A DNA stretch of 64,000 nt, from positions 1 through 64,000 of the IMG/VR virus record IMGVR_UViG_3300034280_000809; one strand, written 5' to 3'. Both the position numbers and the translations under genes were made by a program. Shown piece after piece: positions 41,963 through 50,971 of the stretch; position 1 is the stretch's first letter, and each line of letters starts with the position of its first letter. The stretch is from a virus. Under the pieces are notes generated by a model that was not told where the DNA came from, made no database searches, and worked only from the letters and a program-made list of their open reading frames with translations.

Positions 41963-42443
41963 CAAATGTTACCGGAGAGTTTTCGCCAGGAAGCATATCA
42001 AGCATTTTTGGCGGAGAAGGGTTTAGTCCAAGACGAGAGTATTCAGCAAGAAGCTCTGCATGATTAAGCTGGTGAACGGTAGACTCTACTTGGATCTGGG
42101 ATTTCTCTGGGGCATCTAAGCCGGAAAGCTTGGCTCTTCGTTCTGTAATTTTGAGGGCTACTTCAATAGCTTTAGGGCTACCGCTAATTACTTTAGGCCA
42201 CAAGCTCTTAAGGAAAGCGTCTAGTCTTTCTAATTCTAAAGTTCGCATTTCTTCTGTTTGTTCGCGAGTGAGAGTTGTCCATTCTTGAAGTTGTTGTAAG
42301 ACAATGCTGTATGTTTCTTTTTCTGGTATTTGAAGTAAGTTTGAAATCTCAGGCATAGACCAACCGGAAATGCGGAGGTTCATTATCTGCATTCTTTTTT
42401 GTGCTTCTTCTACTTGACCCGGTGTTGGTATTTCTAAATCCAT
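41952..42443 (-). CDS. terS: Terminase small subunit
   Basis: 163 residues. N-terminal helix-turn-helix (SGWSMPEISNLLQIPEKET) for binding the packaging site, then long helices (LERLDAFLKSLWPKVISGSP, ITERRAKLSGLDAPEK) typical of this family's oligomerisation domain. It recognises the packaging site and recruits the large subunit. It is directly upstream of terL. The 115-bp gap before it, with a pyrimidine-rich run, may hold the promoter or packaging signal. Confidence 0.85.
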   Translation of the reverse strand: MDLEIPTPGQVEEAQKRMQIMNLRISGWSMPEISNLLQIPEKETYSIVLQQLQEWTTLTREQTEEMRTLELERLDAFLKSLWPKVISGSPKAIEVALKITERRAKLSGLDAPEKSQIQVESTVHQLNHAELLAEYSRLGLNPSPPKMLDMLPGENSPVTFDGQ

Positions 42444-42558
42444 TTTTAATGTACCTCTCCCTTTTCCCTCTCTTCTCTTTGAGAAGGGGAGTTCCCGTTA
42501 AAGGGGTTTAGAATAGGGGCAGGGTAGAGTAGGGCAAATTCCTAATTTACTCAAGGGG

Positions 42559-43089
42559 TTACCGATACGCTTCTGCTAATCGAGCAAAAAAATAACCATC
42601 TTCTTCAGGGTTTGCAAAGGCTTCTTTAACTGTCTTTGTACACATAAACCCTGTTTGTCTTAAAAATATTTGTGATTCTAAATCAGTCTCTCGCAAAGTA
42701 GTCGCTACATCATAACTAGGATATTCTTTAGCCATCCACCGTATAACACCCGAACCTAAGCCTTGAAGCCTAAAGGAATCTTGTACTGTAACATTCCATA
42801 AACTAATACGGTTTCGCCTAATTGTGTAAGCTAGATAAGCTGCGGGAAAGGAATGTCGATATACAATTAATAAATTAACTGAAGTAAAATTCATTAGTTT
42901 TTTAAGTTCAGCTAATGTCCAAATGTCTTTAGCTCTTGAATTTTTTTCTAAAGAATAAACATCAAGTATGTTTCCTTCATCTACAAAAAAGGAAAAATAC
43001 TCATCACCTAAATATCTACCTAGCGAAGTAGGATCTTCCACGGTATTCCTTAACTTAAAGTTAAGAGGTATTTTAATCTCGAAAGACAT
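42559..43089 (-). CDS. GNAT-family acetyltransferase
   Basis: 176 residues. The acetyl-CoA-binding motif appears as SFRLQGLGSGVIRWM around residue 105, preceded by a strand (RISLWNVTV) and followed by a helix-strand tail (IFLRQTGF), the GNAT pattern. Substrate unknown. It overlaps the preceding gene by 40 nt; a slightly later start is possible. Packaged with the terminase operon, which is unusual. Confidence 0.75.
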   Translation of the reverse strand: MSFEIKIPLNFKLRNTVEDPTSLGRYLGDEYFSFFVDEGNILDVYSLEKNSRAKDIWTLAELKKLMNFTSVNLLIVYRHSFPAAYLAYTIRRNRISLWNVTVQDSFRLQGLGSGVIRWMAKEYPSYDVATTLRETDLESQIFLRQTGFMCTKTVKEAFANPEEDGYFFARLAEAYR

Positions 43090-43412
43090 CCCAGTATCTC
43101 ATCTCTTTTGTTTAACAGATCCTTATCGGTATCTGAGTTAATATGCTGGGGGATAGTAATTAATAAAAAATCTTGGGTATCATTAAAGAATCTAGAAATG
43201 CCGTCAGGGGTATTTTTATTTAATACGTTATCTGATAAAAACCCTGTGTTCATAATCCCGTATTCACCCTGCCACATTTCTACAAATTCATCTATTAAAT
43301 CGTCAAGTAACTCATAGGCTTTTCCAAAAGCTTTATGGGCTGCAAAAGATTTAGTGTTCCAATGAAATAACTTGAGTTGATTTAAAATATAAAGAAAGTC
43401 GGTCTGGTTCAT
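43050..43412 (-). CDS. DUF5856/Dps-like small protein
   Basis: 120 residues. The start LYILNQLKLFHWNTKSFAAH resembles DUF5856 phage proteins and the ferritin-like Dps N-terminal helix (LFHWN-T). It is all-helical with DLIDEFVE. Full ferroxidase residues are not seen. Function unknown. Confidence 0.6.
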   Translation of the reverse strand: MNQTDFLYILNQLKLFHWNTKSFAAHKAFGKAYELLDDLIDEFVEMWQGEYGIMNTGFLSDNVLNKNTPDGISRFFNDTQDFLLITIPQHINSDTDKDLLNKRDEILGCLSRLKYLLTLS

Positions 43413-43654
43413 AAATCAAATCCCCTTTCTTCTTTTTCATCATCCTCATCATCTTCTTCATCAACACTGCATTCGTCTTGTTCAAAAACAAGGCTTACTA
43501 AAAGCTTTAAATAAATAGCTACAAGCTGAAAAGATTCCGTAGGTGTGAATCCAGCTTTTTCCAACCCCGCTTTAAACCTTGCTAAAGCAGGCGGGTAAAG
43601 TCTTGAAATCTTATCTGTGGCTTCCGTAAACTCCATGTCAACTATTTCGCTCAT
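43409..43654 (-). CDS. Small acidic-tailed protein
   Basis: 81 residues, helical core and a run of Asp/Glu at the end. It overlaps the downstream gene by 4 nt. Function unknown. Confidence 0.55.
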   Translation of the reverse strand: MSEIVDMEFTEATDKISRLYPPALARFKAGLEKAGFTPTESFQLVAIYLKLLVSLVFEQDECSVDEEDDEDDEKEERGFDL

Positions 43655-43666
43655 AGGTAGTTTCCT

Positions 43667-44185
43667 TTAAGGATTAAAAGCAGGGGAGGAATAGTAATCT
43701 ATCTTTGCATATTCCGCCAGACACCCAGCGTCTGCTATACCATCGTGAGGGAGTTTTCGTTTGCCGGGGAATAAAAGCTTTTCCTCCCAGCGAGATTTGA
43801 AGAATTCAATAGAGCCTTTTTTGTCTTTAATGCCTTCAGGCAACAAAGCTTTTGTCCATACAGAAGGGGGTACAAGTATTGTTGAAAGGCCTAATAACTC
43901 TAAGCAAGCCATAATCTTTCCGTATACTCTTCCAAAAGTAAATGTACTAACTACACCTTGCATTGGACGCGAGTGAACTTTCTCTAAAGCTAAGGTGTGA
44001 ATATCTTTTTTAAAAATTTCTAAATACATATTTAAAGCAAAACAATCTATATCCTTGCGTCCTTTTTCTGGACTATCAATTAGGGGTAAAGGGTTTGCAA
44101 ATACAATCTTGTCTGTACTTGCATCAATAATTACTAAAGCTCCGTTAAGACCTGGGTCAATTCCCGCAAACAAAGTCTTGGTCAT
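43667..44185 (-). CDS. RuvC-like Holliday junction resolvase
   Basis: 172 residues. RNase H-fold motifs: GIDPG (D10), LALEKV (Glu on strand 4) and a C-terminal HDGIADAGCLA with Asp, giving the acidic triad of RuvC. The SVWTKALL region corresponds to the usual PSxVK loop. It cleaves branched DNA formed in recombination or packaging. It overlaps the Hint gene by 4 nt. Confidence 0.85.
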   Translation of the reverse strand: MTKTLFAGIDPGLNGALVIIDASTDKIVFANPLPLIDSPEKGRKDIDCFALNMYLEIFKKDIHTLALEKVHSRPMQGVVSTFTFGRVYGKIMACLELLGLSTILVPPSVWTKALLPEGIKDKKGSIEFFKSRWEEKLLFPGKRKLPHDGIADAGCLAEYAKIDYYSSPAFNP

Positions 44186-46119
44186 GTTAATCCTTTAAGA
44201 AGAAATCCATTTCCGTCAAAGGTAGGTAGGTAAGAAGAGTACACTTTTTCTTTACCTGCTGGGGTAATTGTTTTTATCTTTACTGTGTGAACACCGGGGA
44301 ATTGGTAATCCCAGCTTGGTATTAAATGTTTGAATTGTTTTGTTTTATTTGGGTGTGTAAATCCTGTTTGAGATAAAAAGTTTGTAAAATTTTCTTCGTC
44401 CATAGCAAGAAAGTTCTTTTTTAGAACCGTCATAATTCCTATTCTTAAAAACATTCTTTGTATGGCTTTGTAATTTTTAATAGTAAATTTAGGGTATGCT
44501 ATTTTTATCTCTTTACTGTTTTCTGTTTCAGAAGCAAAATCCATTATCCCTTGTAAGAACCCTTTGTAAAAATCGTTAGAAGTAAATTCAATTTCGTCAG
44601 AGATGTAAAAAGGGTTAAGGGATAATCCAAATTTTTTAGCTACAGAATAAAAAGAACCATCAGTTATTAAGCTAACAATGCGTGAGTTTTCATGGGTGCT
44701 TCTGTAAGGCAGACTGTAAGTTGCAATCTTTCTAGCCAAAGGTAAAAAAAATTCGGGATCATAATCTTTAAAATGTAGCGTTCCTGTTCCGGTAAGGTCT
44801 GATCCGTTTATTGGATTAAGGCTTCCTTGAAACATTAAAGCAGTCAATATCCAACCGTGGGAAAAAGTAGAAGGGCCAGACCATGAATGTGGCAGATGAG
44901 TAGACAGTTGGATTTTGTCACCAACTTTTAAATCAGATAATTTAATCCAATGACTAATAGAAAATAAAGGCATACGAGGATCAAACGCAGTTCTAAATTC
45001 TTGATCACTTGTAGCTTTTAAATCAAAACCTTCTTCAGTGGTAATTTCAAAAAGTTGTTTTTCGCCTAAAGATACAAAGCCTTGTTTTTTAGTAGGATAG
45101 CGATCAAGTGCTTGAGAGATGCCTTTGAATTTTTTTTGAAAAAGATTTTTTACATACTGCGGGCCTTCAGTAGTGTGGATTAAAGTTTCTTTACTAACGC
45201 AAAAGCTTATACAATTTTTGTTTAAAATTTTTGCAGGGGTATTGCAAGGCATTTGAAAGCCGGGATACACAATAAATTTAGGAAAGTCTTCAATAAGAGG
45301 ACAAAAGGTTTCAACTATTTTTGTTTCAATTTCTGTTTTGTGTACAATAAAACTTTTGTCAAATATTACATCAAACAATACTTGGTAACGCTCGTGGTTA
45401 AACACAGGGTTGATAAGCCAACCTGCAAATAAAGCATGACCTAAAATGTAATCACTAAGTTTGTGATCTAGGGAATCGTAAAAATATAATCTAAACCGAC
45501 TAGAGGGGTAACAAACTTTAGAAGGTAAAGAAAAGAATCCATGAATAAAACCTGAGTGATAACCTTCGTGATTAAATTCATTTGGAAAATGTTTTGCATC
45601 AAAGCTTGTTCTAAAAAAAACTTCAGTTGAAGAGTGACTATCAATAACGCATTCTCTTCCTTGTCTAGCATTAAGAAAAGGAAGAAGTGTAAGAATATGT
45701 TTTTGCTTTACCTTATAACCAAAACTAAACTTTCGAATGTTTGCATGTTCGTTATGAGGTTCGTATTGAATCCCATAGCGAAAAGTCATTCCGTGAACAA
45801 AACCGTGATCAAAATCTTCTTTGTATAAATTGCAAGAAGTTTGTATTTCATCTGATTCATTAAAGTCGTGAGAAACAGGAGCAGCACGAATGACGGGTCT
45901 AAATGGATTGTATTGTGAATGACAACCAGCTCTTCTTAAAACAAGAGTCTTGCATCGTTGTGGCCCTTTAGCTATTACTTTGCCCGGCTTTAAACCCCAA
46001 GGTGTTAAGAATTCAAGTTTGTTTTTTCCAGTCAATAGCTCTAAAGCTATAGCACCGCGAGATGTTATAGCTTTAGTTTCCCCTGCGTAACAGATTCCAT
46101 TCAAGGGTAGTAGATCCAT
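44182..46119 (-). CDS. Free-standing tandem intein-like (Hint) protein
   Basis: 645 residues with two successive intein-like units. Unit 1 (about 8-305) starts with ICYAGETKAITSRG, matching intein block A. It has an inner part with FDHGFVHGMTF, like a degenerate homing endonuclease. Unit 2 (about 306-645) starts CVSKETLIHTTEGPQYVKNL, has block B-like DLKATSDQEFRT, W-KLSDLKVGDKIQL, a LAGLIDADG-like GFLQGIMDF, and a C-terminal strand VKIKTITPAGKEKVY ending in NGFLLKGLT, where an intein would have HN. No exteins flank it. The pattern resembles inteins of ribonucleotide reductase. Splicing is unlikely at the C-terminus. Confidence 0.7.
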   Translation of the reverse strand: MDLLPLNGICYAGETKAITSRGAIALELLTGKNKLEFLTPWGLKPGKVIAKGPQRCKTLVLRRAGCHSQYNPFRPVIRAAPVSHDFNESDEIQTSCNLYKEDFDHGFVHGMTFRYGIQYEPHNEHANIRKFSFGYKVKQKHILTLLPFLNARQGRECVIDSHSSTEVFFRTSFDAKHFPNEFNHEGYHSGFIHGFFSLPSKVCYPSSRFRLYFYDSLDHKLSDYILGHALFAGWLINPVFNHERYQVLFDVIFDKSFIVHKTEIETKIVETFCPLIEDFPKFIVYPGFQMPCNTPAKILNKNCISFCVSKETLIHTTEGPQYVKNLFQKKFKGISQALDRYPTKKQGFVSLGEKQLFEITTEEGFDLKATSDQEFRTAFDPRMPLFSISHWIKLSDLKVGDKIQLSTHLPHSWSGPSTFSHGWILTALMFQGSLNPINGSDLTGTGTLHFKDYDPEFFLPLARKIATYSLPYRSTHENSRIVSLITDGSFYSVAKKFGLSLNPFYISDEIEFTSNDFYKGFLQGIMDFASETENSKEIKIAYPKFTIKNYKAIQRMFLRIGIMTVLKKNFLAMDEENFTNFLSQTGFTHPNKTKQFKHLIPSWDYQFPGVHTVKIKTITPAGKEKVYSSYLPTFDGNGFLLKGLT

Positions 46120-46166
46120 CTATGTAGATGGTAAGAATAAGGTAGGAATAAGTCAATAACAAATTG

Positions 46167-48317
46167 TTATTTTTCCCAGCAAGTAGAAAGCTTTAAAGAG
46201 CATTCAACAGGCATAGTGTTATTCATAACAACAGACATTTCTTCTTCCATAATTTTCTTTATTGCATAAGCTTCTTCTTGAGAATTAACTTCTGCAACTA
46301 CTTCGTCATGGACAAAAGCACAAACTTTATAACCGTTTTTAATTAGTTTGTATAAAGCTAGTTTAGCTCCGTCAGAAGCAAGGCCTTGGAATGGTGTATT
46401 TTTAGATTGAGTGTAGGCACAACCTGAACGAATTCTTCCTGTTGCTGTTATTGCGTTTTTACAAAACAGTAAATCGTATAGCTCAGGGTTAAGTTTATCT
46501 TCTTTAATTAATTGTTTTATTTTTGCAGGAGGATTTAACGAACAAAACAAAAGCTGTTCTAATACAGCATGAACTTTATTGCGATTGCCTGCACTGGCTG
46601 TGCCTGGGTTTTTAAGAACAGAAGCAATAGTGCTAGCTGCAAGTTTAGGGGTAATAGAAATTTGAGCTATTACTTTAGCACAAGTTTCAAAAGGTACAGC
46701 TAAGTTTTGACTTAAGTCTGTAAGCAAATCTTCTTGAAGGTATCTACCTATTTCGGGGAAAACATTCTTTAAGAAATTGTTTCTAAACTTAACCGCTTGA
46801 TCTTTAGTAAAAACTACTCCGTATTTTGTTTCAGCGTAAACAATAAAAGTATCAATACCTAAACCACCGGGGAATCCAAAGTTTGCAGCTTTTGCTTCTT
46901 GCCTAAGTTTTTTGTATTTCTTGTCTGAGCTGTTGTTTATAAAGTCTTCGTAAGGAATGCTGTTAATGCTTGCTGCCGTGTAAGAATGTAAATCAACTCC
47001 GGCTCTAATTTTTTCTCCCATAACTGAATGACCATACATAGTCTCACATATGTAAGCTAAGGTTCTTAATTCAATTGCACTGTAATCTATAGTAACTAGG
47101 TATTTTGAAGTGGGTTTGAATATTGTTTTGAATTCATATTTGTTAGGAATGTTTTGTAAATTAACATCCGAAGAAGAAGTTCTTCCAGTTCTAGTAAGAA
47201 TTCCGTAACGAGAACGAATGCGATTGTCTTTAATGTCTTCGTTTTTAAACATATCAAAGAATGCAATGATTCTTGATTTTTCTTTAAAGTGTACAAACTT
47301 GTCTATTAATAAATCTTGTTCCCTAAACTCTTGCCATGCAGCACCTTTGACTGTGATTAGTTCGGGATTTTTGCCGTCAGACTTTGGGGTTACAATGTCT
47401 AACTCTTCGCAAATTTTATCTAGCTCTTTACGCAGCATATTAGTATTCATTGCAGGCAACTGCGATTTTGATGCAACAATAAAGTTTTGTTCTCCTTTTT
47501 TTTGTCTTTTAAAAAGACCTGGATAATTTTCATCCATCCAAGAAATGTCGGAGAGTAAACTTTTTCTTAGATTTTCTTCAATGTTTTGAGCTGTAGTTTT
47601 GTCAAAAGGAATTCCATTAAGAGAAATTTGATAAAGAGCTATAGCAGCCTTAACTTGTAAGAAGTGCGAAAGAGGCCCATAGGTGTTTACTATTTCTTCT
47701 GTTACACCAAACTCTTTGCTAAGAGTTAAAGCTTTTTGATTCATTAATTTATAAAGAGCTACGGTGGTTGACGCGTCTGTTGCTGCGTATTCTAAAAATC
47801 CACGGGGAGCTAAATTAAGATCATTTATACCAAGAAGTTCTCCAAACCGAATTCTATACGGTGAGGACTTATCTGGAAGTTCTGTAATAGAAAGCTCTTT
47901 ACCAAAAGTTGCTGTAACTTTGTCTAAGCTTCTAGGAAACACAGCAGAGTCTGTTGTGTCTAGTTCTCCTTTTTTTACTGAAAGTCTTAAAAGCATATCT
48001 AAGATCATTGTATCGCCAACAAGATTGGCATCTACAAAATGAAAAATCTTAGGATAATACGGAGCAATAACCAAAACATCAAACGCTGCATTATGAAAAG
48101 CTAAAGTGCAGGTGTAATGATCATCTAAGAATTGAACCATTTGACTTCTAGAAAAAACAATAGTTCGGTTTCCGTCAGATGCAGAACACAAAACTAACTC
48201 AGGAACTTTGCCATTGTTTTCTATTAGAACTGTTTCGGTATCAAAAGAAATTATTCCTTTTTCTAAAGGTGTTCCATTGTAATTAATTTCAATTGCTTGG
48301 GAAAATAGATTGCTCAT
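46167..48317 (-). CDS. DNA polymerase I (family A)
   Basis: 716 residues. 3'-5' exonuclease motifs in the first 200 residues: ISFDTETV, FHNAAFDV, YAATDAS. Polymerase motifs: TRTGRTSSSDVNLQNIPN, motif A VTIDYSAIELR, motif B RQEAKAANFGFPGGLG, motif C FVHDEVV. The O helix has Gly instead of the usual Tyr, as in a number of phage polymerases. It is the phage replicative polymerase. It is encoded 1 nt after the primase-helicase. Confidence 0.95.
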   Translation of the reverse strand: MSNLFSQAIEINYNGTPLEKGIISFDTETVLIENNGKVPELVLCSASDGNRTIVFSRSQMVQFLDDHYTCTLAFHNAAFDVLVIAPYYPKIFHFVDANLVGDTMILDMLLRLSVKKGELDTTDSAVFPRSLDKVTATFGKELSITELPDKSSPYRIRFGELLGINDLNLAPRGFLEYAATDASTTVALYKLMNQKALTLSKEFGVTEEIVNTYGPLSHFLQVKAAIALYQISLNGIPFDKTTAQNIEENLRKSLLSDISWMDENYPGLFKRQKKGEQNFIVASKSQLPAMNTNMLRKELDKICEELDIVTPKSDGKNPELITVKGAAWQEFREQDLLIDKFVHFKEKSRIIAFFDMFKNEDIKDNRIRSRYGILTRTGRTSSSDVNLQNIPNKYEFKTIFKPTSKYLVTIDYSAIELRTLAYICETMYGHSVMGEKIRAGVDLHSYTAASINSIPYEDFINNSSDKKYKKLRQEAKAANFGFPGGLGIDTFIVYAETKYGVVFTKDQAVKFRNNFLKNVFPEIGRYLQEDLLTDLSQNLAVPFETCAKVIAQISITPKLAASTIASVLKNPGTASAGNRNKVHAVLEQLLFCSLNPPAKIKQLIKEDKLNPELYDLLFCKNAITATGRIRSGCAYTQSKNTPFQGLASDGAKLALYKLIKNGYKVCAFVHDEVVAEVNSQEEAYAIKKIMEEEMSVVMNNTMPVECSLKLSTCWEK

Positions 48318-48318
48318 T

Positions 48319-50874
48319 TTATGCTCTCACCCTGCTTTGTGGTAATTGAAACACATGAGGTTCTTTTGAGTTTTTAGAACGGTGGTAAATTAGTTTTCCA
48401 TAGCCTCGCAATTCTGCAAGCTTGCAAAGTTTGAGTGCGTCCTCTTTATCTTTTACCCCAAACAATCTTTTTCGATAAAGGTCGTGGAACGGGAACTTAC
48501 CTTCGTAATCTGTAATAGCACTTTTTATAAACTGTTCAATTTTTTCTTCAATATGTCCGTGATTAACTACTTGATAAACTTTTAGCAAATGTGCTCGAAA
48601 ATATTGTATAGCTTTAATTCCGTTGAGAACGGTTTGAAGTTTAATTGGACTGTCTAAGTCGGCTGTAGGTTCAAAGCTTAAGTGCATGTTGTGAAGTATT
48701 AAAATCAGCTTTGCCAAAGTAGCTTCATGTTTTGACCAAGATGATTCTAATTTATATGGAATTCTTTTTTGTTCCATTTCTTCGATGTCTGCGTTTATAA
48801 AATTACAAAAAGCATCAAGAGCATCTTTTTCAATCGGTACTGATACAGGAATGTATTCATCAGTATCTACACCAGCTCCTAACACCGGACGAAGCATAAG
48901 GATTTTTTGCAGGCTTTGATACAAAGGTTCAAAATTAAATGGAGCAGGGGTTTGATTAACTCTTTTTGTTCTTACAAAAGTAGGATAGACAAAAAGCATT
49001 CTACTAAAAAATCCGTCATCAAGGTTATCATTGCCTAGTTCCTCTTTGATGTCTGAAGATAAATGATGAAGCTTTGCTTTTTGAGTTCCGCCTAACACCG
49101 TAAGAGAAGGGTAGGGGATAGAGAAATCTTCTTCTGTCGATTTTCTACCGTAGTCGATTGGTGAGTTAGAGTAAGTAGACATATAAAACTGTCGGTCAGA
49201 TCCAACACCACCAGTGTACTTATTCATTTTGTCTAACCACGCAACAAGCTCATCAATAAAAATAAGCATCGAAGCGTTGCCGCGAGATTCGTAATTTTCA
49301 AAAAGGTATTTGGTAAGAGTTTCTGTAGTCACATCCGTAGTAAAAATTCGTAATTTGTTTTTTGGTTTGTTTGGTTTTTTAGGTACAGCTTTTTTTGTTT
49401 TTGATTCAGTTAGTTCGGCTTTGTATAGTGTCATTGCATCTTCGTATTTAACAACATCTTCTCTGTATCGTTTTCTTTCTCGTTGTTGAAAATTAAACAA
49501 AGGTTTTAAAGCTACCTGTGTTCCGGGAGTTTTTCCCGTAGTAGGATCGCCAACAACACACATGTAAAGATTTGCTAAAAGAAGCCAACCAGGACGAAAG
49601 CTAACAGCTCTTGAGCTACCAAGGCTTCTTGCGTAAGAACAAAACAAGCTGGCAATGATAAAGTCTTGTGGGCATCCTATTAGTTGTGATTGGGTTTTTA
49701 CAAAGTCTTGTAGGTAACTTGGAAAAATCTCTAAAGGAAAAGAAACTACATCAGGTATTTTTGGAAAGTTCATTTCTTCGATAGAAGGACAAACATAAAT
49801 AGGTTGAGAGAAGTAGTTCCAGTCTGGAACAATTTCTTGACTTTCCATTAATGCGTCATCAATACCTTTGCAAGAAGTGTCTTTCCAAGTTTCAATGCCA
49901 ACTTGAAAACCTCGGCCCATAAGCTCGTTTCCGAATTCCCAAAGGGTGTGTTTAATTTGAGGTTTTTCCAACACATCTTTAAAGTCAAAAGCAATTAAGA
50001 TTTGTTTAGGTTTGATTTCATCAAGACAATCTAATACGGCTCGCCATTGATTTACACCGGAAATAGATATAGTAGGTACTTTAGTTTTTTCTTGAGCTAG
50101 GTCAGCTTTGAGTTCGCCTTCTGTTATACGGATCAGATTAGCTGCTTTAAACCCTAAAGGAAAATGAAGCGTTGTAAATGCTCTGGCAGATGGTGATGAC
50201 CATAAAAGATACTTAGGGTCGCCATGAGGTCTGCGGGTTTTTAATCCAACTATTCTGCCTTGAATATCTCTAAGAGGTATTATTAATCCTTTAAGATCAC
50301 TGCCAACAAAAGTAATGCCTGCTTTGTTTTTTATAAACCCTGGCACTTCCGCAAGTTTATCTCCGTAGAGTTCTACTAATTTGTTTTGCAAACTTGAAAG
50401 TTTTTGTGTGCTTTGAATTGTTCCAAAATTTAAAGTCTTGCATGACTCTTTATTAAATCCGCGTTCATAAAGGCTTTGAATTTTTGATTGATCAATGGGT
50501 GCTAGTTCTAAAAGCTTTTCGTACACCAAAGTAATCATTGGGTTGTAAGGAATTTTTTCTGAAGATGTGCTTTGTTGCGGATAGGGATCTTCAAATGATG
50601 GTCGAAATAAGTCGGAGAGTTCTAGCCCCGCACCGTAAACAATCTCGTCTGTAGTGCAGCCACTAAAACAAAAGACTAATATTTTTCCATTAGGGCCTAT
50701 TGATATAGACAGGCTGGGGTTGTTATCCCCTTTGCCTCCGTTGTGTGATGCACTTGTGCAGCAAGCCTTCCATCCGTTTCCAGAGCGTGTGCATTTAGGA
50801 AAAGATTGTAAGACTTTGTAAAGATAGGGAAAATCTGCGGGATCTAAATCGTCAGAAAAATAGCTTTCATCCAT
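48319..50874 (-). CDS. Primase-helicase
   Basis: 851 residues from ATG 50874 (AGGTG upstream; an earlier TTG is less likely). Residues 28-75 contain a CHC2-like zinc motif (KACCTSASHNGG ... VFCFSGC). Residues about 220-330 form a TOPRIM-like domain (ITEGELKADL, ISGVNQWRAVLD, ILIAFDFKDV). From about 420 an ATPase follows with Walker A GDPTTGKTP and Walker B LIFIDELVAWLD, similar to DUF3987-type helicase parts. It makes primers and unwinds DNA for the polymerase, its neighbour. Confidence 0.82.
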   Translation of the reverse strand: MDESYFSDDLDPADFPYLYKVLQSFPKCTRSGNGWKACCTSASHNGGKGDNNPSLSISIGPNGKILVFCFSGCTTDEIVYGAGLELSDLFRPSFEDPYPQQSTSSEKIPYNPMITLVYEKLLELAPIDQSKIQSLYERGFNKESCKTLNFGTIQSTQKLSSLQNKLVELYGDKLAEVPGFIKNKAGITFVGSDLKGLIIPLRDIQGRIVGLKTRRPHGDPKYLLWSSPSARAFTTLHFPLGFKAANLIRITEGELKADLAQEKTKVPTISISGVNQWRAVLDCLDEIKPKQILIAFDFKDVLEKPQIKHTLWEFGNELMGRGFQVGIETWKDTSCKGIDDALMESQEIVPDWNYFSQPIYVCPSIEEMNFPKIPDVVSFPLEIFPSYLQDFVKTQSQLIGCPQDFIIASLFCSYARSLGSSRAVSFRPGWLLLANLYMCVVGDPTTGKTPGTQVALKPLFNFQQRERKRYREDVVKYEDAMTLYKAELTESKTKKAVPKKPNKPKNKLRIFTTDVTTETLTKYLFENYESRGNASMLIFIDELVAWLDKMNKYTGGVGSDRQFYMSTYSNSPIDYGRKSTEEDFSIPYPSLTVLGGTQKAKLHHLSSDIKEELGNDNLDDGFFSRMLFVYPTFVRTKRVNQTPAPFNFEPLYQSLQKILMLRPVLGAGVDTDEYIPVSVPIEKDALDAFCNFINADIEEMEQKRIPYKLESSWSKHEATLAKLILILHNMHLSFEPTADLDSPIKLQTVLNGIKAIQYFRAHLLKVYQVVNHGHIEEKIEQFIKSAITDYEGKFPFHDLYRKRLFGVKDKEDALKLCKLAELRGYGKLIYHRSKNSKEPHVFQLPQSRVRA

Positions 50875-50916
50875 GATAAGCTGCACCTTTGCTTGGGTAT
50901 TTTTTATTTTTAGAGA

Positions 50917-50950
50917 CAAAAAAACAGCGGGAGTTTTTCTGTTCCCGCTG
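50917..50950 (-). terminator. Intrinsic terminator upstream of the primase-helicase
   Basis: On the minus strand CAGCGGGA pairs with TCCCGCTG (8 bp, 10-nt loop) followed by seven or eight T. It lies after the 50972 gene stop and before the primase start. Readthrough would be needed unless a promoter follows. Confidence 0.85.
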
Positions 50951-50971
50951 CTTAATGTTTAGACAATTATA

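Noticed and set aside
45634-45828. Plus-strand ORF within the Hint gene
   Set aside because: Antisense shadow without SD; the minus-strand frame is continuous over 645 codons.
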